Shown here: in pieces, positions 1-11,412 of the stretch
How positions within the stretch are numbered: position 1 is the stretch's first letter
Layout: each line of letters begins with the position of its first letter
Source of the DNA: Erythrobacter sp.
GTDB lineage: Bacteria > Pseudomonadota > Alphaproteobacteria > Sphingomonadales > Sphingomonadaceae
Direction of reading: 5' to 3'
Length of the DNA stretch: 64,000 nt
NCBI GenBank assembly: GCA_009993605.1
Contig: JAACTB010000016.1
Span: 1-64,000 of the forward strand
Translations under genes and position numbers: made by a program
Notes under the pieces: generated by a model
Databases searched by the model: none
What the model was told of the DNA's origin: nothing
What the model saw: the letters and a program-made list of their open reading frames with translations, nothing else

Positions 1-2363
<2,363 letters not shown>

Positions 2364-2556
2364 CGGACCTAGATGGCAGCGGGGCGAGCGGGGCACAACC
2401 GCCTGTCGCGAAAGCCGATCGCTTCGCCGCTGACACGGAGCCCTTCGCCGCGAATTAAACCGGGCTTAACTTTGAAATGGCATGGAAATCGGCCAGAGGC
2501 GCCGCGCTTTCGCGCGCGATGCCGGAAGCTGGGCCACAAACGTGGCGGAGGGACGA

Positions 2557-4173
2557 TTGTTCAGAACGCGCGAGGACGATGCGCCGACACTCGGCGGCGA
2601 GAGCGCTTGCGGTGGCAGAAGCCTGCCCGCCGCGGCCCTCGCGCACGACCAGATCGCGCCTTCCGCGCCCTCCGTCCCGCTTCGCAAGACACCCCATTGG
2701 CGCGATCGCCTGTCGCAGCGCCTCTCCTCGCTGGACCTCGCGCCCGATCTCGGGCAGGGGATCGGCAGTCCGCGCTGGCTGCGCGGCGTCGGCACGCTGA
2801 TCGGGCTGTCGTCCGCCGCGATCGCTTTCTGGCCCACCTTCGGCCCCCTCGAGGCAGCGCCCTTGCGCCTGAGCGAAGCCGAGCGCGATGTCTATCGCAG
2901 CCAGACGATCACACCGCTGGCCCTTGGCGCCGATACCGGCAGCCGCATGGGCGCGACCGCGCTGGCCCGCCCGCTGGCCGCCGCGCCCGAACGCCCGCGC
3001 ATCGAACTGGTCGCGACCTTGGCCGCGGGAGACAGTTTCGAACGGATGCTGCGGCGCGCGGGCGTCGGCGCGGGCGATGCGCAGCGCATCGTCACGCTGG
3101 TGGGCGGGGCCATGCCGCTGTCGGACATCGAAGCGGGCACGCAGGTCGATATCGTCCTCGGGCGGCGCAGCGGCGCGGACAGTCCGCGCCCGCTCGAAGA
3201 ATTGCGCTTCCGCGCGCGCTTCGATCTCGAACTCGCCGTGGGGCGGACAGACGGCAATGCGCTCTCTTTGAGCCGCGAGGCGATCCGCGTCGACGACACG
3301 CCGCTACGCATTCGCGGCACGATCGGATCGAGCCTCTATCGCTCGGCCCGCGCGGCGGGCGCTCCGGCGAGCGCGGTGCAGGCCTATCTCAAGGCCTTGG
3401 GCGAGCAGATCGACGTGACCAGCGATCTCGCCGCGAACGACACATTCGACATCATCGTGTCGCATCGCCGCGCCGCCACGGGCGAGCGTCAGGCGGGCCA
3501 ATTGCTCTATGCCGGGATCGAGCGCGGCGACAAACCGCGCGTCCAGCTGATGCGCTGGGGCTCGGAAGGTCGCTTCTTCGAAGCCAGCGGCGTGGGCGAA
3601 CAGCGCAGCGGCCTCGTCGCCCCGGTGCCCGGCCCGATGAGTTCCAGTTTCGGAATGCGTCGCCATCCGATCCTCGGCTATAAGCGGATGCATTCGGGCG
3701 TCGATTTCCGCGCCCGCAGCGGGACGCCGATCGTGGCGGTCACCGATGGGCAGGTGACGGGTGCGGGCCGGATGGGCGGCTGCGGCCAAGCGGTGCGCCT
3801 GCGCCATGGTGGCGGCATGGACACGCGCTACTGCCATATGAGCCGCATCGCGGTGAGTTCGGGCCAGAGCGTGCGGCGCGGGCAGGTGATCGGCTATGTC
3901 GGGTCGACCGGCCTGTCGACCGGGCCGCATCTGCATTACGAGATGTATCGCAGCGGCCGCGCCATCGATCCGGCGAGCGTGCGCTTCGTCACCCGCGCGC
4001 AACTGGCCGGTGCGGAGCTCGCGCGGTTTCGCGAAACGCTGGCGAAACTGAAGACGGTCGAACCCGGCGCCGCGCTCGCTGCGCTGGAGCCGACCGCAAC
4101 CGAACGCGCCGCCGCAGCTCCGGTGCGCGAGATCGACCGGCTGGAAGCGCCCAAGCCCGCTCAGGCGCCCTGA
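2557..4173 (+). CDS. M23 family metallopeptidase, single-pass membrane protein
   Basis: Predicted peptidoglycan endopeptidase (LytM/M23). I start it at TTG 2557 because GGAGGGA lies at 2547-2553; an ATG at 2482 in the same frame has no clear ribosome binding site. From 2557 the protein is 538 residues. It has a ~74-residue cytoplasmic lead, one hydrophobic span around 75-93, a long periplasmic region with LysM/OapA-like spacing (the segment beginning IELVATLAAGDSFERML), and a C-terminal M23 domain. The zinc and catalytic residues are intact: H379 and D383 in HSGVD, and H458/H460 in HLHYE. It should therefore be an active hydrolase, unlike the EnvC-type protein at 27405. It is divergent from the helicase gene and is followed by hemB after 51 bases. 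Confidence 0.85.
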   Translation: MFRTREDDAPTLGGESACGGRSLPAAALAHDQIAPSAPSVPLRKTPHWRDRLSQRLSSLDLAPDLGQGIGSPRWLRGVGTLIGLSSAAIAFWPTFGPLEAAPLRLSEAERDVYRSQTITPLALGADTGSRMGATALARPLAAAPERPRIELVATLAAGDSFERMLRRAGVGAGDAQRIVTLVGGAMPLSDIEAGTQVDIVLGRRSGADSPRPLEELRFRARFDLELAVGRTDGNALSLSREAIRVDDTPLRIRGTIGSSLYRSARAAGAPASAVQAYLKALGEQIDVTSDLAANDTFDIIVSHRRAATGERQAGQLLYAGIERGDKPRVQLMRWGSEGRFFEASGVGEQRSGLVAPVPGPMSSSFGMRRHPILGYKRMHSGVDFRARSGTPIVAVTDGQVTGAGRMGGCGQAVRLRHGGGMDTRYCHMSRIAVSSGQSVRRGQVIGYVGSTGLSTGPHLHYEMYRSGRAIDPASVRFVTRAQLAGAELARFRETLAKLKTVEPGAALAALEPTATERAAAAPVREIDRLEAPKPAQAP

Positions 4174-4224
4174 ACCGTCCACCGCGATTGCGGCCCCGCC
4201 GCTATTTTGGCAGAGCGCACGGCC

Positions 4225-5220
4225 ATGATCGGCAGTTATCCCAACACCCGCCTTCGCCGCGCCCGCGCCCATGCCTGGAGCCGCGCGATGCACCGCGAAA
4301 CCGCGCTGACCCCGGCGGATCTGATTTGGCCTCTGTTCGTCACGTCGGGCAGGGGGATCGAGGAGCCGATCGGCAGTCTGCCCGGCGTTTCGCGCTGGTC
4401 GGTGGACGGGATCGTGGCGCGCACCAGGGAAGCGATCGATCTCGGCATTCCCTGTATCGCGCTATTCCCCAACACGCCGTCCGATCAGCGCAGCGAGGAC
4501 GGCGCGGCGGCCTACGATCCCGATAATCTGATGTGCCGCGCGATCAAAGCGGTGCGCGATGCCTGCGGGAGCGATATCGGCATCCTCACCGACGTGGCGC
4601 TCGACCCCTATACCAGCCACGGGCAGGACGGGTTGCTCGACGGACAAGGATACGTAACGAATGACGACACGGTCGCGGTGCTCGTCGATCAGGCGCTCAA
4701 TCAGGCGGAGGCGGGCGCGGATATCGTCGCCCCGTCGGACATGATGGATGGGCGGGTGCGCGCGATCCGCATGGCGCTGGAAATGGGCGGGCACGCCAAC
4801 GTCCAGATTATGAGCTATGCCGCCAAATATGCGAGCGCCTTTTACGGCCCGTTCCGTGACGCGGTCGGCTCGGGCGGGCTGCTCAAGGGCGACAAGAAAA
4901 GCTACCAGATGGACCCGGCGAACGGGGACGAGGCGCTGCGCGAAGTCGCGCTGGACATCGCGGAAGGCGCGGACAGCGTGATGGTGAAGCCGGGCCTTGC
5001 CTATCTCGACATCATCTGGCGCGTGAAGGAGCGGTTCGACATTCCCGTTTTCGCCTATCAGGTCAGCGGCGAATACGCGCTGATCGAAGCGGGCGTGGCG
5101 GCGGGCGTGGGCGATCGCGACGCGCTCGTCATGGAGAAGCTGATCGCCTTCAAGCGCGCGGGCTGCACAGGCGTGCTGACTTATTACGCGGCCCATGCGG
5201 CGCGGCTGCTGCATGGCTGA
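4225..5220 (+). CDS. hemB: Delta-aminolevulinic acid dehydratase (porphobilinogen synthase)
   Basis: Condenses two 5-aminolevulinate molecules into porphobilinogen in heme and tetrapyrrole synthesis. The length of 331 residues is normal. Both Schiff-base lysines are visible: K201 in YAAKYAS and K255 in MVKPGL. The metal-site segment reads DVALDPYTSHGQDG, so Asp replaces the Cys cluster of zinc-dependent enzymes; this is the Mg-type HemB known from other proteobacteria. ATG 4225 (MIGSYPN) fits the family N-terminus better than the TTG six codons upstream. The stop overlaps the start of the next gene by 8 bases, suggesting translational coupling to the acetyltransferases. Confidence 0.96.
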   Translation: MIGSYPNTRLRRARAHAWSRAMHRETALTPADLIWPLFVTSGRGIEEPIGSLPGVSRWSVDGIVARTREAIDLGIPCIALFPNTPSDQRSEDGAAAYDPDNLMCRAIKAVRDACGSDIGILTDVALDPYTSHGQDGLLDGQGYVTNDDTVAVLVDQALNQAEAGADIVAPSDMMDGRVRAIRMALEMGGHANVQIMSYAAKYASAFYGPFRDAVGSGGLLKGDKKSYQMDPANGDEALREVALDIAEGADSVMVKPGLAYLDIIWRVKERFDIPVFAYQVSGEYALIEAGVAAGVGDRDALVMEKLIAFKRAGCTGVLTYYAAHAARLLHG

Positions 5221-5770
5221 ATTCGTTCACGAGACCGAACGGCTGATCCTGCGCGACTGGCGCGAGGAGGACTGGGCGCCGTTCTGGGCCGGGACCAACA
5301 CGCCCGCCGTGATGCGCTGGCTTGGCGGAGTCGCGGACGATGACAAGCGCGCGGCGGTCAAGGATCGCCTGCTCGGCTATCGCAAACACCACGGCCACAC
5401 CTTCTGGGTGGTGGAGCGCAAGGATGACGGTGCGCTGCTCGGCTTTTGCGGATTGAAGCGCACCAACCAGAAAGGCGGCCCGCTCGGCGCGATGGAGGTG
5501 GGCTGGCGACTGCGCGAGGACGCCTGGGGAAAGGGCTATGCCAAGGAGGCCGCAACCGCCTCGCTCGATCTGGCGTTCGACCGGTTCGGGGCGGAGGAGG
5601 TGGTGGCGCTGACAGTGACCGGCAATCGGGCGAGCTGGGGCCTGATGGAACGCCTCGATATGCAGCGGCGCGCAGATCTCGATTTCGACAACAGCGAATT
5701 CGATCCCGAGACCGGGCGGATCATCGTCTATTCGATCGCCAAGAGTGACTGGCCGTCCCGCAATGCCTGA
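5213..5770 (+). CDS. GNAT family N-acetyltransferase (RimJ/RimL-like), copy 1
   Basis: A 185-residue GNAT protein starting at ATG 5213, inside the last codons of hemB. It opens with HETERLILRDW, the usual beta1 start of RimJ/RimL-type acetyltransferases. The acetyl-CoA-binding region is EVGWRLREDAWGKGYAKEA (residues ~100-118), followed by TGNRASWGLMERLDM near the C-terminus. It is clearly paralogous to the next gene: both share the LETERL opening, the GW-REDxW block, the GNxxSWxLMER block and a DLDFD-S-F tail. The substrate cannot be told from sequence; RimJ/RimL relatives modify ribosomal N-termini but many others act on small molecules. Confidence 0.85.
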   Translation: MAEFVHETERLILRDWREEDWAPFWAGTNTPAVMRWLGGVADDDKRAAVKDRLLGYRKHHGHTFWVVERKDDGALLGFCGLKRTNQKGGPLGAMEVGWRLREDAWGKGYAKEAATASLDLAFDRFGAEEVVALTVTGNRASWGLMERLDMQRRADLDFDNSEFDPETGRIIVYSIAKSDWPSRNA

Positions 5771-6320
5771 CATCGTGCTCGAGACCGAGCGGTTGGTCCT
5801 GCGCACGATCGGCGAGGGGGATGCCGAAACGCAGTTCCGCGTCCTCAACACGCCAATGGTCATGCGCCATCTGGGCGGATCGCTCGAATTGCACGAAATC
5901 GAAGCCAAGCACGCCAAAACCGCGCAATTGCACGCGCGCGAGGGGTTCTCCTTCCTGTTCGCAATCGAGAAGGCGAGCGGCGATCTGATCGGGCAATGCG
6001 GGCTGAAGCGCGTCGATAGCGAGGGCGCGAAGAATTCCGGCAATATGGAAATCGGCTGGCTGGTGCGCGAGGATCGCTGGCGTCAGGGCTTCGCGCGCGA
6101 AATGGTGGAGTCTGTGCTTGATTGGGCGTTCACGCGCCACGCGGCGCCGCATGTCGTCGCGCTGACGAGCGAAGGCAACGTGCCGAGCTGGCGCCTGATG
6201 GAGCGGATCGGAATGCGCCGCCGCACCGATCTCGATTTCGACGATTCTCGTTTCCCGCCCGATGAGAATCCGACCATCCTCTACAGTCTCTCGCACGAGG
6301 AATGGCGGAGCCGCGCATGA
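5763..6320 (+). CDS. GNAT family N-acetyltransferase (RimJ/RimL-like), copy 2
   Basis: A second 185-residue GNAT protein, exactly the length of the preceding gene and aligned with it end to end. It opens with VLETERLVLRT, carries MEIGWLVREDRWRQGF at the CoA-binding position and GNVPSWRLMERIGM near the end. ATG 5763 overlaps the previous stop by 8 bases, the same arrangement as hemB with copy 1. This supports a tandem duplication that kept its junction. Its stop overlaps the ATG of the next gene as ATGA. Substrate unknown. Confidence 0.85.
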   Translation: MPDIVLETERLVLRTIGEGDAETQFRVLNTPMVMRHLGGSLELHEIEAKHAKTAQLHAREGFSFLFAIEKASGDLIGQCGLKRVDSEGAKNSGNMEIGWLVREDRWRQGFAREMVESVLDWAFTRHAAPHVVALTSEGNVPSWRLMERIGMRRRTDLDFDDSRFPPDENPTILYSLSHEEWRSRA

Positions 6321-8542
6321 TCGCCCGCCCGCTTTTCGTCGCCACCGTGTTGGCGGGGAGTTTCCTGCTCTTCCTCGTCCAGCCGCTGGTCGCGCGCATG
6401 GCCCTGCCGCAATTGGGCGGCGCCCCTGCGGTCTGGAACAGCGCGATGCTGGTCTATCAGGCGCTGTTGCTGGCCGGATATGCCTATGCCCACGCGATCG
6501 CGCGTCTGCCCCTGAAGCGACAGGCTGCGATCCATCTCGCGGTTCTCGCGCTGGCGGGGCTGACCCTTCCCATCGCGCTCGCCGATCTCGCGCCTCCTGC
6601 CTCGCAAGGGTTGGAAGCGCTGTGGGTGCCGCTCCTGTTCGTTCTGACCATCGGCCCTGTCTTCTTCGCCGTGTCGGCGCAGGCGCCGCTGATGCAGCGC
6701 TGGTATGCGGCGGACCCGAATGCGGGCGATCCCTACAGGCTCTACGCCGCGTCCAATCTGGGGAGCTTCGCCGGGCTGCTCGCCTATCCGCTGTTCCTCG
6801 AACCGAACCTGCCGCTGGGATCGCAGAGCTGGGTCTGGAGCATAGGCTATATCCTGCTGATCGGCCTCGTCGCGGCGGCGGCCTGGATGCGGCGCGGTGC
6901 GCCGATTGTCGGTGACGACGCGATTGCGGACAGCGAGGCCGAACCGATCGGGTGGCGGCGTATTGCGCTGTGGCTTGCGCTGGCCGCCGTCCCTTCGGGC
7001 TTGATGCTGTCGACGACGACGCATCTCACCACCGATATCGTCGCGATGCCGCTTTTGTGGGTGATCCCGCTCGGCCTCTATCTGTTGAGCTTCGTCTTCG
7101 CCTTCAACGAGCGCAGCGCGCTCGGCTATACGCTCGCCCGCGTGGCTCCGGTCGTGGTTCTGCTCGCGGGCGGGATGGCGATGGTGAGCCAGAACGCGGC
7201 CAGCCTCTCGATCGGCTTCGCGACCGTGCTGATGCTGTTCGTACTGGCGACCGCGCTCCACCGCCGCCTCTATTTCGAACGGCCGAGCCCGCGCCGCCTC
7301 ACTCTGTTCTATCTCGTCATGAGCGCGGGCGGCGCGCTGGGCGGGGCGTTCACCGCATTGGTCGCGCCGCTGCTGTTCGACTGGGCGTGGGAGCATCCCA
7401 TTCTGGTCCTCGCGGGCGCCGCCCTGTTGCCCGACCGGCCGCTTGTCGCCTGGATGGAGCGGCTGAGGCTTACTGGGCGGCAGAAAAAGATCGCGGTCGC
7501 GACGCTGCTGATCGCCGCGGCGATTATCGCGATCCTGGTCAACCGCTGGGTGATCGCGCAGGACAATACGCTCGTTCTCTTGGGCATGCTCGCCGTGGCG
7601 TTTTGCGGTGCTCTCCTGCTCGGCCACGGACGCGCGATGGTGCTGGTCCTCGCCGCGCTGATGCTGGGGCGCGGCGGCTATCAGACGCTGGCGACATCGT
7701 TCGAAGGATCGCGGGACCGCAGCTATTTCGGCATCTACACGGTCCGCGACCTGCCAGAAGAGCGCAAGCGGTCGCTCGTCAGCGGGACGACCTTGCATGG
7801 GCTCCAGTTCACCGCGCCCGATAGGCGGCGACAGCCGACAACCTATTACGGCCCCGATTCGGGCGTCGGCGCGGCGCTTGGCGAACTGCCCGCCATAGCC
7901 GGGCCCGCCGCGCGCGTCGGCGTGGTCGGCCTGGGGGTCGGCACGCTCGCCTGCTATCGCCAGCCGGGGCAGAAATGGGATTTCTTCGAGATCGACCGCA
8001 CCGTCCTGTCCTATTCGCGCGACGAGACCTTCACTTTTGTTTCCGATTGCGCGCCGGACGCCACCATCCATCTCGGCGATGCGCGCATCATGCTGGACCG
8101 CTATCGCGAAACCATGGGATCGGACGATCGCTTCGATGCGCTGGTGATCGACGCCTTCAGTTCGGACGCGATACCCCTGCACCTCGTCACCGACGAAGCC
8201 TTCGGGATCTATCGCCGCACGCTGGCGGAGGATGGATTGCTGCTGGTGCATATCAGCAACCGCTTCATCGATCTCACTCCGATGATGGCGGCGCTGGCCG
8301 AACGCCACGGGATGATCGCCGTGCTGCGGTCGCATCAGGACCCGCCCTTCGCGGACGGGATTTCGCCCTCGCTCTGGGTGGTAATGGCGCGCGATCCGGC
8401 CAGCCTCGCCAAGCTTCTGTCCGCGCGGCCCGACCTTTCTTGGCATCGCCTGCCGCCCCCCGCCGAGCGCGTCTGGACAGACGATTTCGCCAGCATCCTG
8501 CCTTTCATCCAATGGCAGAATGTGCTGGGTAACGGGTCATGA
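6317..8542 (+). CDS. Multi-pass membrane protein fused to spermidine-synthase-like domain
   Basis: A 741-residue two-part protein. About the first 480 residues contain around a dozen hydrophobic spans. The C-terminal ~230 residues have the class I methyltransferase-like fold of spermidine synthase: glycine loop VVGLGVGTLACY, an acidic residue after beta2 (FFEID), GDARIML, and DAFSSDAIPLHLVT, which matches the aminopropyltransferase gatekeeping segment. Such fusions are widespread in proteobacteria as fused MFS/spermidine synthase proteins, but their substrate is not established. ATG 6317 forms an ATGA overlap with the preceding stop and has GGAG 6 bases upstream; ATG 6302 is the alternative. 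It overlaps the carbonic anhydrase gene by 4 bases. Confidence 0.82.
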   Translation: MIARPLFVATVLAGSFLLFLVQPLVARMALPQLGGAPAVWNSAMLVYQALLLAGYAYAHAIARLPLKRQAAIHLAVLALAGLTLPIALADLAPPASQGLEALWVPLLFVLTIGPVFFAVSAQAPLMQRWYAADPNAGDPYRLYAASNLGSFAGLLAYPLFLEPNLPLGSQSWVWSIGYILLIGLVAAAAWMRRGAPIVGDDAIADSEAEPIGWRRIALWLALAAVPSGLMLSTTTHLTTDIVAMPLLWVIPLGLYLLSFVFAFNERSALGYTLARVAPVVVLLAGGMAMVSQNAASLSIGFATVLMLFVLATALHRRLYFERPSPRRLTLFYLVMSAGGALGGAFTALVAPLLFDWAWEHPILVLAGAALLPDRPLVAWMERLRLTGRQKKIAVATLLIAAAIIAILVNRWVIAQDNTLVLLGMLAVAFCGALLLGHGRAMVLVLAALMLGRGGYQTLATSFEGSRDRSYFGIYTVRDLPEERKRSLVSGTTLHGLQFTAPDRRRQPTTYYGPDSGVGAALGELPAIAGPAARVGVVGLGVGTLACYRQPGQKWDFFEIDRTVLSYSRDETFTFVSDCAPDATIHLGDARIMLDRYRETMGSDDRFDALVIDAFSSDAIPLHLVTDEAFGIYRRTLAEDGLLLVHISNRFIDLTPMMAALAERHGMIAVLRSHQDPPFADGISPSLWVVMARDPASLAKLLSARPDLSWHRLPPPAERVWTDDFASILPFIQWQNVLGNGS

Positions 8543-9108
8543 CACTCGCAAGACCCGGCGTCCGCATTGTGCCCATCCATGGGAAGACACCGAAAATCCA
8601 CGACAGCGCCTTCGTTGCGCCCGGCTGCACGCTGATCGGCGATATCGAGATCGGGGCGGACAGTTCAATCTGGTACAATTGCGTGCTGCGCGCCGATGTC
8701 TTCACGATCCGCATCGGGGAGCGGACGAATGTGCAGGACGGCAGCATCCTCCACTGCGACCCGCCGCGCCCCGGCGATCCCGATGGCAGCCCGTTGGTGA
8801 TCGGGGACGATGTGCTGATCGGCCATATGGCGATGGTCCACGGCTGCACGATCCACGATCGCGGCTTCGTGGGGCTGGGCGCCATCGCGATGAACAAGGC
8901 GGTCATCGGCAGCGATGCGATGCTGGCGGCCGGCGCCATGCTGACCGAGAACAAGGTGATGGGCGAACGCGAATTGTGGGCGGGTCGCCCGGCGAAGAAA
9001 TTGCGCGATCTCGACGATGCGGCGGTCATGGGCATGCGCGCGGGCGTGATGCACTACACCCAGAACGCGAAGGACCACGCGGCGGCGATCGAGGCGGCGG
9101 AAGGCTGA
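8539..9108 (+). CDS. Gamma-class carbonic anhydrase family protein
   Basis: Left-handed beta-helix protein of 189 residues with repeated hexapeptides (for example HDSAFVAPGCTLIGDIEIG). The three histidines expected to bind the catalytic metal are present in SILHCD, IGHMAMV and VHGCTI. The family covers gamma-carbonic anhydrases and related YrdA/PaaY-like proteins, so CO2 hydration is likely but not certain. The start overlaps the preceding gene as ATGA at 8539. It is the last gene of the overlapping chain and converges on the DUF1275 gene with a hairpin between them. Confidence 0.85.
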   Translation: MTLARPGVRIVPIHGKTPKIHDSAFVAPGCTLIGDIEIGADSSIWYNCVLRADVFTIRIGERTNVQDGSILHCDPPRPGDPDGSPLVIGDDVLIGHMAMVHGCTIHDRGFVGLGAIAMNKAVIGSDAMLAAGAMLTENKVMGERELWAGRPAKKLRDLDDAAVMGMRAGVMHYTQNAKDHAAAIEAAEG

Positions 9109-9112
9109 CGCG

Positions 9113-9131
9113 AAGTCGCGCCGCGCGACTT
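9113..9131. terminator. Perfect hairpin between convergent genes
   Basis: Eight-base arms (AAGTCGCG at 9113-9120 and CGCGACTT at 9124-9131) with a three-base loop lie between the carbonic anhydrase stop and the converging DUF1275 gene, whose TAA stop uses the right arm. The position suits a bidirectional terminator. There is no long T run on either side, so intrinsic termination is only moderately supported. Confidence 0.5.
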
Positions 9132-9780
9132 ATCCTTGCACTTTACCGCGCGCTTCGGTCCGCCAGGCGAGCGCCAGCAGCAGCGCATTCGCAGCCACCG
9201 CGACCAGCGGGCCGATCGCGCCGTCGAACGTGTGCAACCACGTCCCCAGCACCGCGCCTGCCAGCAGGCACAGCCATAGCGGCCCGTAACCCGGCTTGAT
9301 CCGGTCATCCCGCTTCATCCAGCGCGCGGCGAAATTCTGCCCGATCCGCACCAGCGCGCCGGTCATATAAGTGACTCCCGCCGCCGAGCTGTCGTCGCGC
9401 AGGAAGACGTTGTTGACGACGCCCATCGCGAAAGCCGCCGGGATCAGGAAGCCGAGCGTGCTGCCCAGCGCATAGGCCCCGGCCGCCGCCGCTATCAGCA
9501 CCAGCGAGACCGCCAGAAGGAGCGTTTTCGGCCAGACCCGGCTCTTCCAGCCGATGGCGGCGCCCGCGCTCACCCCGCCGAGGAAGCAGGCGATCAGTCC
9601 GGCGGGCAGCAGCACCGATCCGATCCCGTCGAGCGCGTTCACCCCCAATTGCGTCGTATTGCCCGACATGAAGCTGACGAAATATCCGTTGGCGATCAGG
9701 AAGCCGGTCGCATCGAGCAGGCCGGCGAGGCCCGACAGGCCGAGCTGGAGCGCGCGAAGCGAGGGGCGGGTCTGCGGCAT
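9130..9780 (-). CDS. YoaK/DUF1275 family membrane protein
   Basis: A 216-residue protein with about six hydrophobic spans. The N-terminal block (GLLDATGFLIANGYFVSFMSGNTT) is diagnostic of the DUF1275/YoaK family, whose function is not known. I start it at ATG 9780 (MPQTRPSL), which has GGCGGGG just upstream; an ATG eight codons further out (9804) would run into the end of the ligase gene. The gene lies 20 bases downstream of the ligase in the same direction and could be cotranscribed. Confidence 0.8.
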   Translation of the reverse strand: MPQTRPSLRALQLGLSGLAGLLDATGFLIANGYFVSFMSGNTTQLGVNALDGIGSVLLPAGLIACFLGGVSAGAAIGWKSRVWPKTLLLAVSLVLIAAAAGAYALGSTLGFLIPAAFAMGVVNNVFLRDDSSAAGVTYMTGALVRIGQNFAARWMKRDDRIKPGYGPLWLCLLAGAVLGTWLHTFDGAIGPLVAVAANALLLALAWRTEARGKVQG

Positions 9781-9800
9781 CGCCCCGCCAGAGCATCCCC

Positions 9801-11408
9801 TCAATCGCGGATCAAGGCCTTGAGCGCCTCTATCCGGTCCGCCTCGTGCACCGGTTTGTCCCAGCGGATACGGTGGATGCGGGGGAAACGCATGGCGAGG
9901 CCGGATTTGTGGCGCTTGCTTTCATGGACGCTATCGAAAGCGACTTCGAAGACGAGCGATTTGTCGGTCTCGCGCACCGGGCCGAAGCGATTGACCGTGT
10001 TCTGGCGCACATGGCGGTCGAGCTTCTTCAGTTCCTCGTCGGTGAAGCCCGAATAGGCCTTGCCGACGGGGAGCAGCTCCGCGCCCTTGTCGGGATCGCC
10101 GTCCCAGCAACCGAAGGTGTAGTCGGAATAGAAGCTCGATCGTTTGCCGCTGCCGCGCTGGGCATACATCAGCACGCAATCGACGAGGAGCGGATCGCGC
10201 TTCCATTTGTACCAATATCTCACGCGCCGCCCGGCGATATAGGGGCTGTCCTTGCGCTTGAGCATCAGGCCTTCGATCGCATCGTCGCGGCTGCCTTCGC
10301 GGATTTCGGCCAAGTGATCGAAATCGCGCGCCTCGACCACGCGGGAGAGGTCGAAATGCGTATCGGGCAGGCGCGCCATCAGCGCTTCTAGTCTCTTGCG
10401 GCGCTCGGTCCAGGGAAGCGCGCGCAGATCCTCGCCGTCGATCAGCAGCGCATCGTAGAGCCGCACGAAGGCGGGTGCTTCGGCCAGCATCTTCTTCGAC
10501 ACGGTCTTGCGCCCGAGCCGCTGCTGCAGGGCGTTGAAGCTGGCGGCGCCCCCTTGCGTGACATCGTTGGCCTCGCCCCCCTGATGCGATCCGCGCACCA
10601 GCAATTCGCCATCCAGGACGGCAGGGAAGGGCAACACGTCGAGCAATTCGGGAAAGGTCGCGGAGATGTCGTCGCCCGAGCGCGAGAACAGCTTCGTTTC
10701 GTCCCCTGCGCGGACCAGTTGCACCCGGATCCCATCCCATTTCCATTCCGCGACATAGTCCGCGAGATCGACCACGGTTTCTTCGAGCGGATGAGCGAGC
10801 ATGAAGGGGCGGAAGGTCGGCAGATTCGCCATGTCGGGCGGCGCCTGCCCCTCGGCAGCCCAGGCGAAGAGTTCGGGAAAGGGCGGGGCAAGGCCGTGCC
10901 AGTATTCCTCGACCTCCTCGACCGAGACGTCGAAGGCCTGGGCGAAGGCAGTCTTGGCGAGCCGGCTCGATACGCCGATCCGCATTCCCCCGGTGGCCAG
11001 TTTCAGCAACGCATAGCGGCCCGATGCATCGAGCCGGTCGAGCAGTTTCGGCAAGTCGACGAACACGCTCTTGCGGTTCATCCCCTCGAGCAGCTCGACT
11101 GCCTCGCCGACGGTGGGAGGAGAGGGCGGATGCTCAGGTGCGGGCCACAACAGGCTCGCCGTTTCCGCAGTGTCGCCCACGAAATCGCGGCTGAGCGTCC
11201 ACAGAACCGGATCGACCCGGTCCTTGAGCAGGTTTCGGATGGTCGATGATTTGACCGCCGGAAAGTCCAGCCCGTCGCTCAACGCCGCCAGCGCCCAGCC
11301 GCGATCGGGATCGGGCGTGGCGCGCAGATATTCGGCGATCAGCCGCAATTTCTCGTTGCGGCTGCGCGTATAGACCAGCGCGTCGATGAGGGCGGCGAAT
11401 TCCTCCAT
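9801..11408 (-). CDS. Cisplatin damage response ATP-dependent DNA ligase
   Basis: A 535-residue ATP-dependent ligase of the bacterial family linked to cisplatin resistance (PP_1105 type). The nucleotidyltransferase motif I is EWKWDG with the adenylated lysine at K223. The motif III-like segment VLDGELL, motif IV EGLMLKRK and motif V WYKWKRDP follow, then an OB-fold region ending at IRWDKP. An N-terminal DNA-binding domain precedes them. ATG 11408 (MEEFAALID) is 4 bases after the exonuclease stop, so the two are cotranscribed. In many bacteria the pair works with an Lhr-type helicase and a phosphoesterase, neither of which is adjacent here. Confidence 0.92.
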   Translation of the reverse strand: MEEFAALIDALVYTRSRNEKLRLIAEYLRATPDPDRGWALAALSDGLDFPAVKSSTIRNLLKDRVDPVLWTLSRDFVGDTAETASLLWPAPEHPPSPPTVGEAVELLEGMNRKSVFVDLPKLLDRLDASGRYALLKLATGGMRIGVSSRLAKTAFAQAFDVSVEEVEEYWHGLAPPFPELFAWAAEGQAPPDMANLPTFRPFMLAHPLEETVVDLADYVAEWKWDGIRVQLVRAGDETKLFSRSGDDISATFPELLDVLPFPAVLDGELLVRGSHQGGEANDVTQGGAASFNALQQRLGRKTVSKKMLAEAPAFVRLYDALLIDGEDLRALPWTERRKRLEALMARLPDTHFDLSRVVEARDFDHLAEIREGSRDDAIEGLMLKRKDSPYIAGRRVRYWYKWKRDPLLVDCVLMYAQRGSGKRSSFYSDYTFGCWDGDPDKGAELLPVGKAYSGFTDEELKKLDRHVRQNTVNRFGPVRETDKSLVFEVAFDSVHESKRHKSGLAMRFPRIHRIRWDKPVHEADRIEALKALIRD

Positions 11409-11412
11409 CGCC

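Noticed and set aside
6281-8512. 743-codon antisense frame opposite the membrane/spermidine-synthase gene
   Set aside because: Composition is Arg/Gln/His-rich, typical of antisense frames in GC-rich DNA; the plus frame has membrane spans and synthase motifs.
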